Part shown: in pieces, positions 10,067-19,472 of the stretch | How positions within the stretch are numbered: position 1 is the first letter of the stretch | How the letters are laid out: each line of letters opens with the position of its first letter | DNA from: Rhodopseudomonas palustris | Lineage (GTDB): Bacteria; Pseudomonadota; Alphaproteobacteria; Rhizobiales; Xanthobacteraceae | NCBI RefSeq assembly: GCF_007005445.1 | Contig: NZ_CP041387.1 | Location: 930,001 to 994,000 of the forward strand | Direction of reading: 5' to 3' | Length of the DNA: 64,000 nucleotides | The notes under the pieces: generated by a model | Told to the model about the DNA's origin: nothing | What the model saw: the letters and a program-made list of their open reading frames with translations, nothing else | Databases searched by the model: none | Position numbers and translations under genes: made by a program

Positions 10067-12645
10067 TCGTCGCCGGCCGGTGTGTGCCGCGCCGCCGCGA
10101 ACGCGGCTTTGATCTGCCCGGTCAGGGCCGCGTAGTCGGACTGCGACAGATGCGGAGCGGCCTGCTCCAGCTCGCGGGCCAGCGCAGATAGCCGGTCGAG
10201 CCCGAAAGTGGCCGCGGCGCTCTTCAGCGAATGCGCCTCGCGTTCGATGCGGCGGCGCTCGGCGGCGATATCGAGGGTCTCGAACAGCGCGATGCGGGCT
10301 TCGGTGTCCCGCGCGAACACCGTTAACACCGCCAGGGTGGCGTCTCGTCCGATTTCCTCGACCAGATGATCGAACGCCTTGCGGCCGACATAAAGCCGGC
10401 CAGCACCCTCGCGGTCCGGCGGCGCCTCGGTCTGTCCGCTCCGGTGCTCCGCCACGGGAGGGGTGCTCTGCGCCGATGGCGGCACGAGCCGGGGTGACGG
10501 TATCGCAGCTCCGGCCGGAAGCGGCGGCAGCGCTCGCAGGATCGCATCGATCAGCGCCTTCTTGCGGACCGGCTTGGCGACGTGATCGTTCATGCCGGCA
10601 GCGCGGCAGGCGGCGGCATCCTCGGCGAAGGCGTTGGCGGTGAAGGCGATGATCGGCACCGCGGCGAGCGGCCCGCCCTGGGCGCGGATCACGCGGGTGG
10701 CGTCGAGCCCGTCCATTTCCGGCATCCGCACGTCCATCAGCACCACGTCGTAGCTGAACCGGGTCGCGGCGGTCACCGCCTCGGTGCCGTCGCAGGCGGT
10801 GTTGGTCTGGACGCGGAATTCGCCGAGCATCTGCGCCGCGATCGCGCGGTTGGTCGGATTGTCGTCGACCACCAGGATTCGGAGCGGCCGTCCAGCGGCC
10901 TCGATCCGGGCGCGGAATTGCGCATAGACGTCCTGGTCTTCCTGCTCGGGCGGTGCGACTTCGTCGGCGATCGGCAGCGTCAGCGAGAAGTGGAATTCCG
11001 AGCCGCGGCCCGGCGCAGAGCTGACGCCGATCTGACCGCCCATCTGTTCGATCAGCCGTTTGCTGATGGCGAGCCCGAGGCCCGATCCGCCGAACCGCCG
11101 GCTGATCGAACTGTCGGCCTGGACGAAATCCTTGAACAGCGAGTCGATCTTGTCGGCGGCAATTCCGATGCCGGTGTCGGTGACGGTCCACCGCATCCTG
11201 GCTGTGGTCGAATCCTGCGAAAGGCATTCTGTGGTGATCACGATCTCACCGGCCGCCGTGAACTTCACCGCGTTGGAGATCAGATTGAGCAGCACCTGCC
11301 GGATGCGGCCGGCGTCGCCGGTCAGCGCTTGGGGAATGTCGCCGCGGGTCTGCTGGCGGACGGTCAGACCCTTGGCGACGGCGCGCGGCCCGATCACGCT
11401 CAGCGTATTGTCGACGACGCTACGCGGGGCGAACGGAATCGGCTCGAGGCTGAGCCGGCCGGCTTCCAGCTTGGAGAAGTCGAGAATGTCGTCGAGGATC
11501 TGCAACAGGTTGTCGCCGGCGTCGTGAATGCCGGTCACAGCCTGACGCTGCTCGGCGTCGAGGCGGGTGTCCAGCAGGTTGGTGGCGAGACCGATCACCG
11601 CGTTCATCGGGGTGCGGATCTCGTGGCTCATCATCGCCACGAAGCTGGATTTGGCGGCGCTCGCCGCTTCGGCGGCCTCGGCATAGAGATGCTGCTTGCC
11701 CCACCAGCGCGCGATCGCGACGCTGCCGGTGATGATCACCAGCGCGCTGATCAGCGACATTGCGATCATCAGGGCCGCCATGTCCTGCCAGCTCTGCAAC
11801 GCGGTCTCTTCCGGCTGGGTGACCCGCACCACGATCGGATAGTTCGGCAGCATCCGGGTGGCGCCGAGCCGCTTGTTCGCGACCGCCGCCTCGCGGTGGC
11901 GGGCGCCCGCCGCGAGCGCGAGGCGGCCGGCCTCGGTCACGACGGTGCCGATCTTGTCGGATCGCGGATAGCTGACCAGCAACACGCCGTCGGAGCGCAC
12001 CAGGGAAATCTCGGTTCCGGGCCCCGGCGACGTCGCGGCGAAGAAATTTTCGAAATACTTCACCGAGATCGCACCGAGCAGCAGGCCGATGAACCCGCCG
12101 TTCGATTCGTTCAGGCGATGCGCCAGATAGATGTTCCAGGTGCTGGAACCGCGGTTCCTGGCCGGCGCGCTGATGAAACTCACCAGGGAAGGGTCGCCGC
12201 TGAGCGCTTTGAAGTAATCGCGGTCGGAGATGTCGACGTCCGGGATCGGCCAATAGCGCGAGAAATTGATCAGCTTGCCGGCCTCGTCGATCATAGTCAC
12301 GGCTTCGACCTGCGGCATGCCGGTGATCTTCTCGCTGAGAAGCGAATGAGCGCTCTGCTGAGACATCAGCCGTCGATACGAGGAGCTGTCGGTGACGCCG
12401 GCGCGTGCGACGTAGTCGCGGATGCTCGACAGCAGCAGGTCGACCGATTTGAACGACCGGTCGGCTTCCTCCGCCAGCGTCAGCGTATAGCGCTCCAGAC
12501 TGGTTTCTGCGGTTCTCAGCGTGCTTTCACGCAGATTGCCGAGGAAGATCAAATTGGTGCCGACGATGGTGGCGATCAGGGCCACCGTCGTGACGCGCAA
12601 GGCCACCAGCGAACGCTTTAGATTGGGGCGGGGCGACGGAAGCAT
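10042..12645 (-). CDS. Hybrid sensor histidine kinase with receiver and Hpt domains
   Basis: An 867-residue membrane kinase. A first membrane helix (about 15-36) and a second (about 285-310) enclose a periplasmic Cache-like sensor region with [11 protein letters not shown] and [10 protein letters not shown]. Cytoplasmic domains are HisKA with [15 protein letters not shown], an ATPase with NAVKF, DTGIGI and GSGLGL boxes, a receiver with VVDDN and [10 protein letters not shown], and a C-terminal Hpt with phospho-His in [14 protein letters not shown]. This is the BvgS/ArcB-type phosphorelay layout, handing phosphate to a separate response regulator. The divergent NarL-type regulator at 13071 and the receivers at 520 and 8657 are candidate partners. 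The convergent overlap with the EAL gene leaves no room for a terminator between them. Confidence 0.92.
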   Translation of the reverse strand: MLPSPRPNLKRSLVALRVTTVALIATIVGTNLIFLGNLRESTLRTAETSLERYTLTLAEEADRSFKSVDLLLSSIRDYVARAGVTDSSSYRRLMSQQSAHSLLSEKITGMPQVEAVTMIDEAGKLINFSRYWPIPDVDISDRDYFKALSGDPSLVSFISAPARNRGSSTWNIYLAHRLNESNGGFIGLLLGAISVKYFENFFAATSPGPGTEISLVRSDGVLLVSYPRSDKIGTVVTEAGRLALAAGARHREAAVANKRLGATRMLPNYPIVVRVTQPEETALQSWQDMAALMIAMSLISALVIITGSVAIARWWGKQHLYAEAAEAASAAKSSFVAMMSHEIRTPMNAVIGLATNLLDTRLDAEQRQAVTGIHDAGDNLLQILDDILDFSKLEAGRLSLEPIPFAPRSVVDNTLSVIGPRAVAKGLTVRQQTRGDIPQALTGDAGRIRQVLLNLISNAVKFTAAGEIVITTECLSQDSTTARMRWTVTDTGIGIAADKIDSLFKDFVQADSSISRRFGGSGLGLAISKRLIEQMGGQIGVSSAPGRGSEFHFSLTLPIADEVAPPEQEDQDVYAQFRARIEAAGRPLRILVVDDNPTNRAIAAQMLGEFRVQTNTACDGTEAVTAATRFSYDVVLMDVRMPEMDGLDATRVIRAQGGPLAAVPIIAFTANAFAEDAAACRAAGMNDHVAKPVRKKALIDAILRALPPLPAGAAIPSPRLVPPSAQSTPPVAEHRSGQTEAPPDREGAGRLYVGRKAFDHLVEEIGRDATLAVLTVFARDTEARIALFETLDIAAERRRIEREAHSLKSAAATFGLDRLSALARELEQAAPHLSQSDYAALTGQIKAAFAAARHTPAGDDHPVELAV

Positions 12646-13070
12646 CGGACGCTGGGCTCCGGATCAGCCACGAGAGAGTGGGGCGAAGGAGCGTCGCACG
12701 CCGGCGGCGCGGTCGCCAGCCTGTTGCATCGCGGTCGCCGGGCCGAGGTTATCCCCGCGGACACCGCCGCATCGCCAGCGCTTGCTTGCTCGAATCCGGT
12801 TCCTAATGATAATGCGAAACTTCGTGGATCCAGATGGAGATGCCGGGCTGATACCCCGCGCGGGGGATCGTTCCGAGAGCGAAAACGGGAGCGGCGTGTG
12901 AGACGGGCGCGCACTTAGTAAGGTGGAAGCAGATAACACCGGCGACCTCGCGTATTCTGAGATCATCATAACGGTTTGGTGCTGTCTTCGCGTTAACTTG
13001 GATCCCCGTAAAATTACGGGATTTGGTCGGGCGTGCGTTCCATTCAAGATATTTACCGGGAGGTCGTGCG
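12646..13070. other. Divergent intergenic region, hybrid kinase and NarL-type regulator
   Basis: These 425 bases separate the divergently transcribed kinase and response regulator genes. I see no plausible coding sequence. It should hold both promoters. The clearest element is the palindrome at 13005-13020, described separately. The part from about 12920 to 13050 is less GC-rich than the coding DNA around it. Confidence 0.5.
13005..13020. promoter_or_regulatory. 16-bp palindrome CCCGTAAAATTACGGG
   Basis: Two perfect 7-bp arms, CCCGTAA and TTACGGG, flank a 2-base centre, 50 bases upstream of the regulator's ATG. Its length and symmetry suit a dimeric helix-turn-helix protein. Autoregulation by the adjacent NarL/FixJ-type regulator is the simplest idea, but no factor is identified. 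It could also form a small hairpin if transcribed. Confidence 0.5.
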
Positions 13071-13697
13071 ATGAACGGGCAGTCGTCTGGAGGAGAGGTC
13101 TTCGTCGTCGATGACGATCCGGCGGTGCGCGAGACACTGTCGATCGTGCTGTCGGCGGCGGGCTATCAGGTGATCTGCTTCGCCGATGGTGAATCGTTGC
13201 TTGCCGTGGCGCGCAATCGCAGCCCCGCCTGCATCCTGCTCGACGTTCACATTCCCGGCCGGTCCGGCCTCGACATTCTGGCCGAGCTGCACGCCGAGGA
13301 CTACCCGGCGCCGATCTTCATGATTTCGGGCAAAGGCGACATCGCGATGGCGGTCAACGCCATCAAGAACGGCGCCCTGGATTTCATCGAGAAGCCATTC
13401 CGCGGCAAGGAGATCGTGTCGCGGGTCGAGGAGGCGATCGAAGCGTTCTCGCGGCGGCGCGACGCCAGCCAGGGCAGCAAGGCGCCATCCTACAATTTCC
13501 CGGGCAAGGAGCCGCTCACCTTGCGCGAGCGCGAGGTGCTGGAGCTGTTCTCCTCGGGCAACACCAACAAGGAAGCCGGCCGGCACCTCGGCATCAGCCC
13601 GCGCACCATCGAGTATCACCGCGCCAACATCATGAAGAAGCTCGGCGCCCGCAACGCGACCGATCTGGTGCGGATCGTCATGTCGGCCCAGAAATAG
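13071..13697 (+). CDS. FixJ/NarL-type response regulator (receiver plus LuxR HTH)
   Basis: A 208-residue transcription factor. The receiver has D14-D16, phospho-acceptor D58 in LLDVHIPGRSG, MISGKGD and the Lys in IEKPF. A short linker leads to a LuxR-type DNA-binding domain with LTLREREVLELFSSGNTNKEAGRHLGISPRTIEYHRANIMKKL, here described by its span of roughly residues 145-200. The order, the early receiver text and the linker length are FixJ-like. ATG at 13071 has GGGAGG seven bases upstream. It lies divergent to the hybrid kinase at 10042 and is the best candidate for its cognate output (inference). Targets are unknown; it may bind the palindrome upstream of itself. Confidence 0.9.
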   Translation: MNGQSSGGEVFVVDDDPAVRETLSIVLSAAGYQVICFADGESLLAVARNRSPACILLDVHIPGRSGLDILAELHAEDYPAPIFMISGKGDIAMAVNAIKNGALDFIEKPFRGKEIVSRVEEAIEAFSRRRDASQGSKAPSYNFPGKEPLTLREREVLELFSSGNTNKEAGRHLGISPRTIEYHRANIMKKLGARNATDLVRIVMSAQK

Positions 13698-13708
13698 CCG
13701 GGCCATGC

Positions 13709-13732
13709 GCCGGCAGCGTCGCCGCTGCCGGC
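13709..13732. terminator. Strong hairpin between convergent genes
   Basis: A 10-bp perfect stem GCCGGCAGCG/CGCTGCCGGC with a 4-base loop fills the short gap between the convergent regulator and SDR genes. There is no U-tract, so termination would be weak or factor-assisted, possibly in both directions. Confidence 0.6.
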
Positions 13733-13751
13733 TGATACGTCGCCGCGACGC

Positions 13752-14534
13752 TTACATCGTTCCCGGGAAGGCACCGCCGTCGAGCAGCAGGTTCTGGCCG
13801 GTGATGTAGCCGGCGTGCACGCTGCACAGGAATGCGCAGGCTGCGCCGAATTCCTCCGATGTCCCGAACCGTCCCGCCGGGTTTTCGTTCTTCCGCGCTT
13901 CCAGGATCTGCTCGGCCGGCTTGCCGGTCGCCTTGGCCTGGCCGGCCGCGACGCCGCGCAGCCGATCGGTGTCGAACGGTCCCGGCAGCAGCGCGTTGAT
14001 CGTCACGTTGTGTCGGACGGTCTTGCGCGACAGGCCGGCGACGAATCCGGTCAGGCCGGAGCGTGCACCGTTGGACAGGCCGAGCACGTCGATCGGCGCC
14101 TTCACGGCCGCCGAGGTGATGTTGACGATGCGGCCGAACTTGCGCTCGATCATCTTGTCGACGGTCGCCTTGATCAGTTCGATCGGCGTCAGCATGTTGG
14201 CGTCGAGCGCCTTGATCCAGTCGTCGCGGGTCCAGTCGCGGAAGTCGCCCGGCGGCGGGCCACCGGCATTGTTGATCAGGATGTCCGGCTCCGGGCACGC
14301 CTTCAGCGCGGCGGCGCGGCCTTCCGGGGTGGTGATGTCGCCGGCGACGTCGATGATCTCGACATCCGGATAGGCCTTGCGCAGCTCGGCTGCAGCCAGC
14401 GCCAGCGCCTCGGCGCCGCGTGCGGTCATCGTCACATGGACGCCTTCGGCGGCGAGCGCCGCAGCGCAGCCGCGGCCAAGTCCCTTGCTCGATGCGCACA
14501 CCAGCGCGCGGCGGCCTTTGATTCCGAGATCCAC
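13752..14534 (-). CDS. Atypical short-chain dehydrogenase/reductase lacking the YxxxK pair
   Basis: A 260-residue Rossmann-fold SDR. The cofactor motif reads ASSKGLGRG, followed by NNAGGP and a C-terminal ITGQNLLLDGGAFPG, as in 3-oxoacyl reductase-like proteins. The active-site serine is in ITSAAVK, but the usual Tyr-x3-Lys is replaced by text around LSNGARSGL, so the catalytic Tyr and Lys appear to be missing or moved. This subfamily is usually annotated as an SDR oxidoreductase of unknown substrate. It is divergent from another SDR at 14643. Either it uses a non-canonical mechanism or it has a binding or regulatory role. Confidence 0.8.
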   Translation of the reverse strand: MDLGIKGRRALVCASSKGLGRGCAAALAAEGVHVTMTARGAEALALAAAELRKAYPDVEIIDVAGDITTPEGRAAALKACPEPDILINNAGGPPPGDFRDWTRDDWIKALDANMLTPIELIKATVDKMIERKFGRIVNITSAAVKAPIDVLGLSNGARSGLTGFVAGLSRKTVRHNVTINALLPGPFDTDRLRGVAAGQAKATGKPAEQILEARKNENPAGRFGTSEEFGAACAFLCSVHAGYITGQNLLLDGGAFPGTM

Positions 14535-14642
14535 GGTTCACTCCAGCTTGGATGGCGATGTCGGTGAGGGCGGTACTGTAGCCAAGCCGTTTCGGCATGG
14601 TAAGGGGAAGGCCACGCATAACACATCAACGGGAAACGCGGC

Positions 14643-15404
14643 ATGGATCCATTGTTCGACGTCAGCAACGAAGTCATTCTGGTCACCGGTGCGTCGCAGG
14701 GGCTGGGCCGACAATTCGCCCGCGTGCTCGCCGCGCGCGGCGCTGCGGTCGCGCTGGCGGCGCGGCAGACCGACAAGCTGCAGAGCCTCGAACAAGAGAT
14801 CAGGGACAGCGGCGGACGCGCCGTGGCGGTGCGGATGGACGTCACCGATCTCGGCTCGATGGCGAGCGCGCTCGATCAGGCCGAGGCCGCGCTCGGCCCG
14901 ATCACCGTGCTGATCAACAATGCCGGCGTCGCCACCGAGAAACTTGCGGTCGATCAGACCGAGGCCGATTGGGACAAGGTGATCGACGCCAATCTGAAGG
15001 GCGCTTACTTCCTGGCGACCGAAGTGGCGCGCCGGATGATCGCACGCCAGCAGGGCGGCAACATCGTCAACATCGCTTCGGTGCTCGGCCAGAGCGTGCT
15101 GAAATTCGTCTCGCCTTACGCGATCTCGAAGGCCGGCATCATCCAGGCCACCAAGGCGATGGCGCTGGAGCTCGCCAGCTCGCGCATCCGCGTCAACGCG
15201 CTGGCGCCAGGCTACATCGACACCGACATCAATCGCGAGCTGTGGTCGACGCCCGCCGGCGAGAAGCTCGTCAAGAGCATCCCGCAACGCCGCGTCGGTC
15301 ACGAATCCGACCTCGACGGCGCCATCCTGCTGCTTGCCTCGAGCGCCTCGCGCTACATGACCGGCAGCGTGGTGACGGTGGATGGCGGATTCTTGCTGGG
15401 GTAG
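14643..15404 (+). CDS. Short-chain dehydrogenase/reductase, 3-oxoacyl-reductase type
   Basis: A 253-residue classical SDR with all expected motifs: TGASQGLG for NAD(P) binding, NNAG, active Ser in IASVLGQS, the PYAISK Tyr/Lys pair and a closing VVTVDGGFLLG. It would reduce or oxidise a keto/hydroxy group, with an acyl-CoA or acyl-ACP as the most common substrate in this subfamily; the substrate cannot be read from sequence. It starts 108 bases from the divergent SDR at 13752. A palindromic repeat lies downstream. Confidence 0.88.
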   Translation: MDPLFDVSNEVILVTGASQGLGRQFARVLAARGAAVALAARQTDKLQSLEQEIRDSGGRAVAVRMDVTDLGSMASALDQAEAALGPITVLINNAGVATEKLAVDQTEADWDKVIDANLKGAYFLATEVARRMIARQQGGNIVNIASVLGQSVLKFVSPYAISKAGIIQATKAMALELASSRIRVNALAPGYIDTDINRELWSTPAGEKLVKSIPQRRVGHESDLDGAILLLASSASRYMTGSVVTVDGGFLLG

Positions 15405-15722
15405 CAATCGGCACCATGCTTCGTTCATTGTTCCGGGACGCGAGCGCAGCTCGCTGGTCCCAAATCCATACGCGCTGCGGCGCGATGGGAAGCATGAGTG
15501 TTTCTCACCCATGCCTAATCGCGAGCGCATTCGCATCACTGCATTTGACGGTCTGTGCGCTCGGTAGGCAGGCGCCATCCGTCATTCCGGGGCGCTCGCC
15601 GAAGGCGAGCGAACCCGGAATCTCGAGGAGTTCATCCGCGCGGGCGCCGCGGGGACCAACTTCTGGATTCCGGGTTCGCGCTGCGCGCGCCCCGGAATGA
15701 CAAAGCCGGGTAGATGCGCGCG
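15405..15722. other. Gene-free stretch holding a palindromic repeat
   Basis: About 318 bases between an SDR gene and the 3' end of the GMC oxidoreductase gene. The right half is a palindromic repeat (15581-15701). The left half holds no convincing gene or terminator. Confidence 0.6.
15581..15701. repeat. Palindromic repeat family A (full copy)
   Basis: A roughly 120-bp unit whose ends are inverted copies of GTCATTCCGGGGCGC and its complement. Each half is itself a hairpin (CTCGCC/GGCGAG on the left, GCGCGC-type on the right) followed or preceded by GAACCCGGAAT or ATTCCGGGTTCG. Further copies occur at 40251-40333 and 44342-44460, a copy split by an insertion element at 45197-45234 plus 46397-46436, and a degenerate half at 62112-62155. 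All are intergenic. Confidence 0.9.
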
Positions 15723-17333
15723 TCAGTGCGCCCGCATCTCCTCACGGATCATATCCGCCGCTTTCTCGCCGATCATGATCGTCGGCGCGTTGGTGTTGCC
15801 GCCGATCAAGGTGGGCATCACCGAGGCGTCGACGATGCGCAAGGATCCGACGCCCTTCACCCGCAGCCGTGAATCCACCACGGCCTCCGGATCATTGTCC
15901 GCGCCCATCTTGCAGGTGCCGACCGGGTGGTACACAGTGTCGACGCGGGCGCGCAGGATGGCGCGGATGTCGTCGTCGGTGTGGACGTTCGCGGTGAACA
16001 GATCCTTCTGCTGCAGCGCGCGCAGCGCCGGCGTCTGCATCAGCCGCTGCGTGGTCTTGTAGCCGGCCACCATGGTTTCGATGTCTGCCGGATCGCCGAG
16101 GAAATTCGGATCGATCTGCGGCGGTGCCAACGGATCGGAACTGCTCAGCCCGACGCTGCCGCGGCTTTTCGGCCGCAGCAGGCAGAAGTGGCAAGAGAAC
16201 CCCGTGCCCCAGTGCCGCTTGCGGCCGTGATCGTCGACCATCGCCATGCCGAAATGCAACTGGATATCGGGCACGTCGAGGTCGGGCCGGGTCTTCAGGA
16301 AGCCGCCGCATTCGGCGAAGTTGGTGGTCAAAGGCCCGCGCCCCTCGCGGCGATATTGACCGATGGTCGACAATAGGCGCGCGATCCCGGTGAAGCTGGT
16401 GCCGGTGAAATACGGCGCATCGGACTGATAGGCGAAGATGAAGTCGGGGTGATCCTGCAGGTTCTGACCGACACCCGGCAGATGGTGCACCACGTCGATG
16501 CCGTGCGTTTTCAGCGCAGCGGCGTCGCCGATGCCGGACAGCATCAACAACTGCGGCGATTGAAACGCCCCGGAGGCGAGGATCACTTCGCGGCGGGCGC
16601 GGATCTCGCGGATCTGATCGTTCTGCCGATAGGCGACGCCGACCGCGCGGCCGCATTCGACCAGAATCCGCGTCGCCTGCGCCTCGGTCTCGACCCGCAG
16701 ATTGCGGCGCGTGGCGATGTGCGGATGGACGTAAGCACGCGCCGCGCTCCAGCGCTCGCCGTTGTGCTGTGTGAGCTGATACGGACCGAGCCCTTCCTGT
16801 TCCTCGCCGTTGAAGTCATCGCGAATCCGGAACTGCGCCTCGCGCGCCGCCTGCAGGAAGATCTCGTGCACCGGATTATCGGTGCGCAGCCGGTCGACAT
16901 GCAGCGGCCCACTCTGGCCGTGATAGGCACCGTTGAACTCGGTGTTGTTCTCCGAGCGCTTGAAATAGGGCAGCACGTCGGCATAGGACCAGCCTACATT
17001 GCCGAGTTCGGCCCAATGGTCGTAGTCCCATTTGTGGCCGCGAATATAGACCATGGCGTTGATCGCCGACGAGCCGCCGAGGCCCTTGCCGCGCGGCTGA
17101 TAGCCGATCCGGCCGTTGAGGCCGGGCTGCGGCACCGTCTCGAAATGCCAGTTGTTGAGCTTGCTCGGCACCATCAGCGACAGCGCGTAGGGCGTCTTCA
17201 CCACCCAATTGTCGGCGGTGCCGCCGGCTTCGAGCAGCACCACCGAGGTGCCGGCATCCTCCGACAGCCGGCCGGCGACGGCACAACCGCCCGAGCCGCC
17301 GCCGACCACGACGAAGTCCACTGTTTCGCTCAC
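15723..17333 (-). CDS. GMC-family FAD oxidoreductase (choline/alcohol dehydrogenase-like)
   Basis: A 536-residue flavoprotein of the glucose-methanol-choline family, which oxidises primary alcohols to aldehydes. It has the N-terminal FAD motif VVVGGGSGGCAVAGRLSE, the GMC signature LGGSSAINAMVYIRG, a second signature around ASGAFQSPQLLMLSGIG, and the C-terminal catalytic region YHPVGTCKMG followed by GGNTNAPTIMIGEKAADMI. Annotation as choline dehydrogenase would be by similarity only; no betaine aldehyde dehydrogenase, choline transporter or BetI is adjacent. It is followed upstream by a coniferyl-aldehyde-dehydrogenase-like gene on the same strand, so an alcohol to aldehyde to acid sequence is plausible, for example on a lignin-derived alcohol (inference). 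Confidence 0.9.
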   Translation of the reverse strand: MSETVDFVVVGGGSGGCAVAGRLSEDAGTSVVLLEAGGTADNWVVKTPYALSLMVPSKLNNWHFETVPQPGLNGRIGYQPRGKGLGGSSAINAMVYIRGHKWDYDHWAELGNVGWSYADVLPYFKRSENNTEFNGAYHGQSGPLHVDRLRTDNPVHEIFLQAAREAQFRIRDDFNGEEQEGLGPYQLTQHNGERWSAARAYVHPHIATRRNLRVETEAQATRILVECGRAVGVAYRQNDQIREIRARREVILASGAFQSPQLLMLSGIGDAAALKTHGIDVVHHLPGVGQNLQDHPDFIFAYQSDAPYFTGTSFTGIARLLSTIGQYRREGRGPLTTNFAECGGFLKTRPDLDVPDIQLHFGMAMVDDHGRKRHWGTGFSCHFCLLRPKSRGSVGLSSSDPLAPPQIDPNFLGDPADIETMVAGYKTTQRLMQTPALRALQQKDLFTANVHTDDDIRAILRARVDTVYHPVGTCKMGADNDPEAVVDSRLRVKGVGSLRIVDASVMPTLIGGNTNAPTIMIGEKAADMIREEMRAH

Positions 17334-17460
17334 GAGCGTTTCCCTCCGCGATGTTGTTTTATTGGTTGCCGCCGGCTTCTTCGGCCGTGCGGGTCTTCTC
17401 GTCGGAGCGTTTTCGCGCGAAGTGGCCGCCGGTTCGCGTGACGAAAACGCGTCGAACCAG

Positions 17461-18894
17461 CTAAGACATCAGGCGCAGCAGCTTCGAGAGCCGCGCGATC
17501 TTGCCGCCGTAGGGCGGATACAGATCCGCGAAGCGGTTGTAGGGCGAGCGGTAGAAGATCGGCTTCATCTTGGTGAAGGTATTGAAGCCCCATTCGCCGT
17601 GATACGCGCCGGTGCCCGAAGCGCCGACGCCGCCCATCGGCTGGTTCACCTGGGCGAAATGCACCAGGCAATCGTTGATGGTGACGCCGCCCGAGACGGT
17701 CCGCGCCAGCACCTCATCGCGGGCGGCGTCGTCGGTACCGAACCAGTACAGCGCCAGCGGCCGGTCGCGGCCGTTGACGAAGGCGATCGGCTCGGTCGGC
17801 TCGCGATAGCCGAGGATCGGCAGCAGCGGGCCGAAGATCTCCTCCTGCATGATCTTCATCTCGGGGGTGACGCCGAGCACGATGGTCGGCGGGAATTTGC
17901 GCTGGCCCGCCCAGGCGGCCTCGCCCGCGGAGGCCGGCTGCAGCAGCCGCGCGCCGTGCGCGACGGCGTCGTCGACCAGGCCTTTCAGCCGCGCGTAGTG
18001 ATGCTCGGCGATGATCGAGGTGTAGTCCGGATTCGCCGGATCGGTGCCCCACATCTGCTGCATCGCGCCCCAGATCTTTCCGGCGAGGGCTTCGACCCGG
18101 TCCTGCGGCGCCAGCACGTAGTCGGGCGCGATGCAGGTCTGGCCGGCGTTCATCAGCTTGGCGTAGGCGATCCGCGGTGCCACCTCGTCGAGATCGGCCG
18201 AGCGGTCGACGATCGTCGGCGACTTGCCGCCGAGTTCGAGCGTGACCGGGGTGAGGTTCTTGCCCGCTTCCGCGGCGACGATGCGGCCGACCCGGGTCGA
18301 GCCGGTGAACATCAGATGATCGAACGGGAGGCGGGCGAACGCCTCGGCGACGCCGGGTTCGATTCCCGTCACCACCATCTCGCTGGCGTCGAACTTGGCT
18401 GCGACGGTCTCCTGCAGCAGCGCGGTGAAGTGCGGCGACAATTCGCTCGGCTTGATCATCACCCGGTTGCCGGCGGCGATCGCGCCGATCGCCGGAGCGA
18501 TCGTGAGCTGCAGCGGATAATTCCACGGCGCAATCACCCCGACCACGCCGAGCGGCTGCGGCAGCAGCCGGTTCTTGCCGGGCAGGAACTGGAGCTGGGT
18601 CGACACCTTGCGCGGCGCCATCCAGCGCTTCAGATGCCGCGAGGTGTGCTTGATGTCGCCGAGCAGGCTGAGCGTCTCGGCGATCAGCGTCTCGGTGGTG
18701 CTGCGGTGGCCGAAATCGGCGGAGATCGCCTGTTCGAATCGGCTTTCGTTGTCCTTGATCAAGGTGCGCAGCCGGGCGAGCCGGTCCAGGCGCTGCTCCA
18801 GCGTCGGCGGCGGCTCGGCACGCGAGCTTTCGAACATGCGATGAAAGCTGTCGTGGAGCGCATTGCCCCCGAAACCGCCGACCGGCTGGTCCAT
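17461..18894 (-). CDS. Coniferyl-aldehyde-dehydrogenase-like aldehyde dehydrogenase
   Basis: A 477-residue NAD(P)-dependent aldehyde dehydrogenase. ELGGKSP and the catalytic Cys in AGQTCIAPDY are present, and the C-terminal stretch GVGASGTGAYHGEWGFNTF followed by a KPI-YRSPYNRFADLYPPYGG-like end is typical of the CalB/coniferyl aldehyde dehydrogenase branch, which lacks the long C-terminal extension of other ALDHs. The predicted reaction is coniferaldehyde to ferulate, though many aliphatic aldehydes are accepted in this branch. The ATG at 18894 follows AGGGAGCGG; upstream in-frame sequence is atypical. It is co-oriented with the GMC oxidoreductase, 127 bases apart. A feruloyl-CoA-synthase-like gene lies about 20 kb away. 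Confidence 0.87.
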   Translation of the reverse strand: MDQPVGGFGGNALHDSFHRMFESSRAEPPPTLEQRLDRLARLRTLIKDNESRFEQAISADFGHRSTTETLIAETLSLLGDIKHTSRHLKRWMAPRKVSTQLQFLPGKNRLLPQPLGVVGVIAPWNYPLQLTIAPAIGAIAAGNRVMIKPSELSPHFTALLQETVAAKFDASEMVVTGIEPGVAEAFARLPFDHLMFTGSTRVGRIVAAEAGKNLTPVTLELGGKSPTIVDRSADLDEVAPRIAYAKLMNAGQTCIAPDYVLAPQDRVEALAGKIWGAMQQMWGTDPANPDYTSIIAEHHYARLKGLVDDAVAHGARLLQPASAGEAAWAGQRKFPPTIVLGVTPEMKIMQEEIFGPLLPILGYREPTEPIAFVNGRDRPLALYWFGTDDAARDEVLARTVSGGVTINDCLVHFAQVNQPMGGVGASGTGAYHGEWGFNTFTKMKPIFYRSPYNRFADLYPPYGGKIARLSKLLRLMS

Positions 18895-19183
18895 CTTCCG
18901 CTCCCTGCGATGCCCGTTTGGTTGGAGAATGGGCTGATTTTGCCGAAGTCTCGCAGGGGAAGGGCGTTCCGGCAACCACACCCGGTTCCGTCCGTCATAT
19001 AATCTTGAAAAACTTCGCCCAAATCCGCCCTTGGGGCTTTGCAAATCCCCCCGGTGTTGGTAGACACCCCTCGCGCCCCGGGCATTCGCCCCGGGCACCT
19101 TCTCAGGAAGCCTCCGGGAGGATCGATCAGCGCCTTTGGGCGTTGATGGTCATCGGTTTTCTGAAAGCCGCGCAAAGGTTTAA

Positions 19184-19260
<77 letters not shown>

Positions 19261-19281
19261 AATCTCGATCGTCAGATCAGT

Positions 19282-19312
19282 GAAAAAGCCCGCCGCGTGC
19301 GGGCTTTTTCAT
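19282..19312 (+). terminator. Rho-independent terminator of tRNA-fMet
   Basis: A GC-rich stem AAGCCCGC/GCGGGCTT around a short CGT-type loop, extended by A-tract to T-tract pairing (GAAAAAG to CTTTTTC), begins 22 bases after the tRNA CCA end. Confidence 0.9.
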
Positions 19313-19400
19313 GTCTTGTAGCTGAGGCGATGGGGCGAGACGGATTGGGTGGCGCCTGCGGCACGTGACGATCTTGCAGCCTGCGCGACAGCTAAACTGA

Positions 19401-19424
19401 AGATCGGCCAAGAGATCGGCCAAA
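19401..19424 (+). repeat. 12-bp tandem direct repeat AGATCGGCCAAG
   Basis: Two adjacent copies (AGATCGGCCAAG, AGATCGGCCAAA) lie in a gene-free stretch. A related ATTGGCCAAG occurs at 19480-19489. The stretch 19430-19476 between them is strikingly AT-rich for this genome. It looks like scar sequence of a deletion or insertion. Confidence 0.6.
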
Positions 19425-19472
19425 GTCGCTCGAAGATCGAATTTTTATAATTCGTATCAATATATTATCTGA

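Noticed and set aside
8600..11227. 875-codon minus-strand frame across the EAL gene and the kinase gene
   Set aside because: It overlaps two well-supported genes and has low-complexity Arg/His text.
10582..12621. 679-codon plus-strand frame opposite the hybrid kinase
   Set aside because: Shadow of the kinase gene; no domain found.
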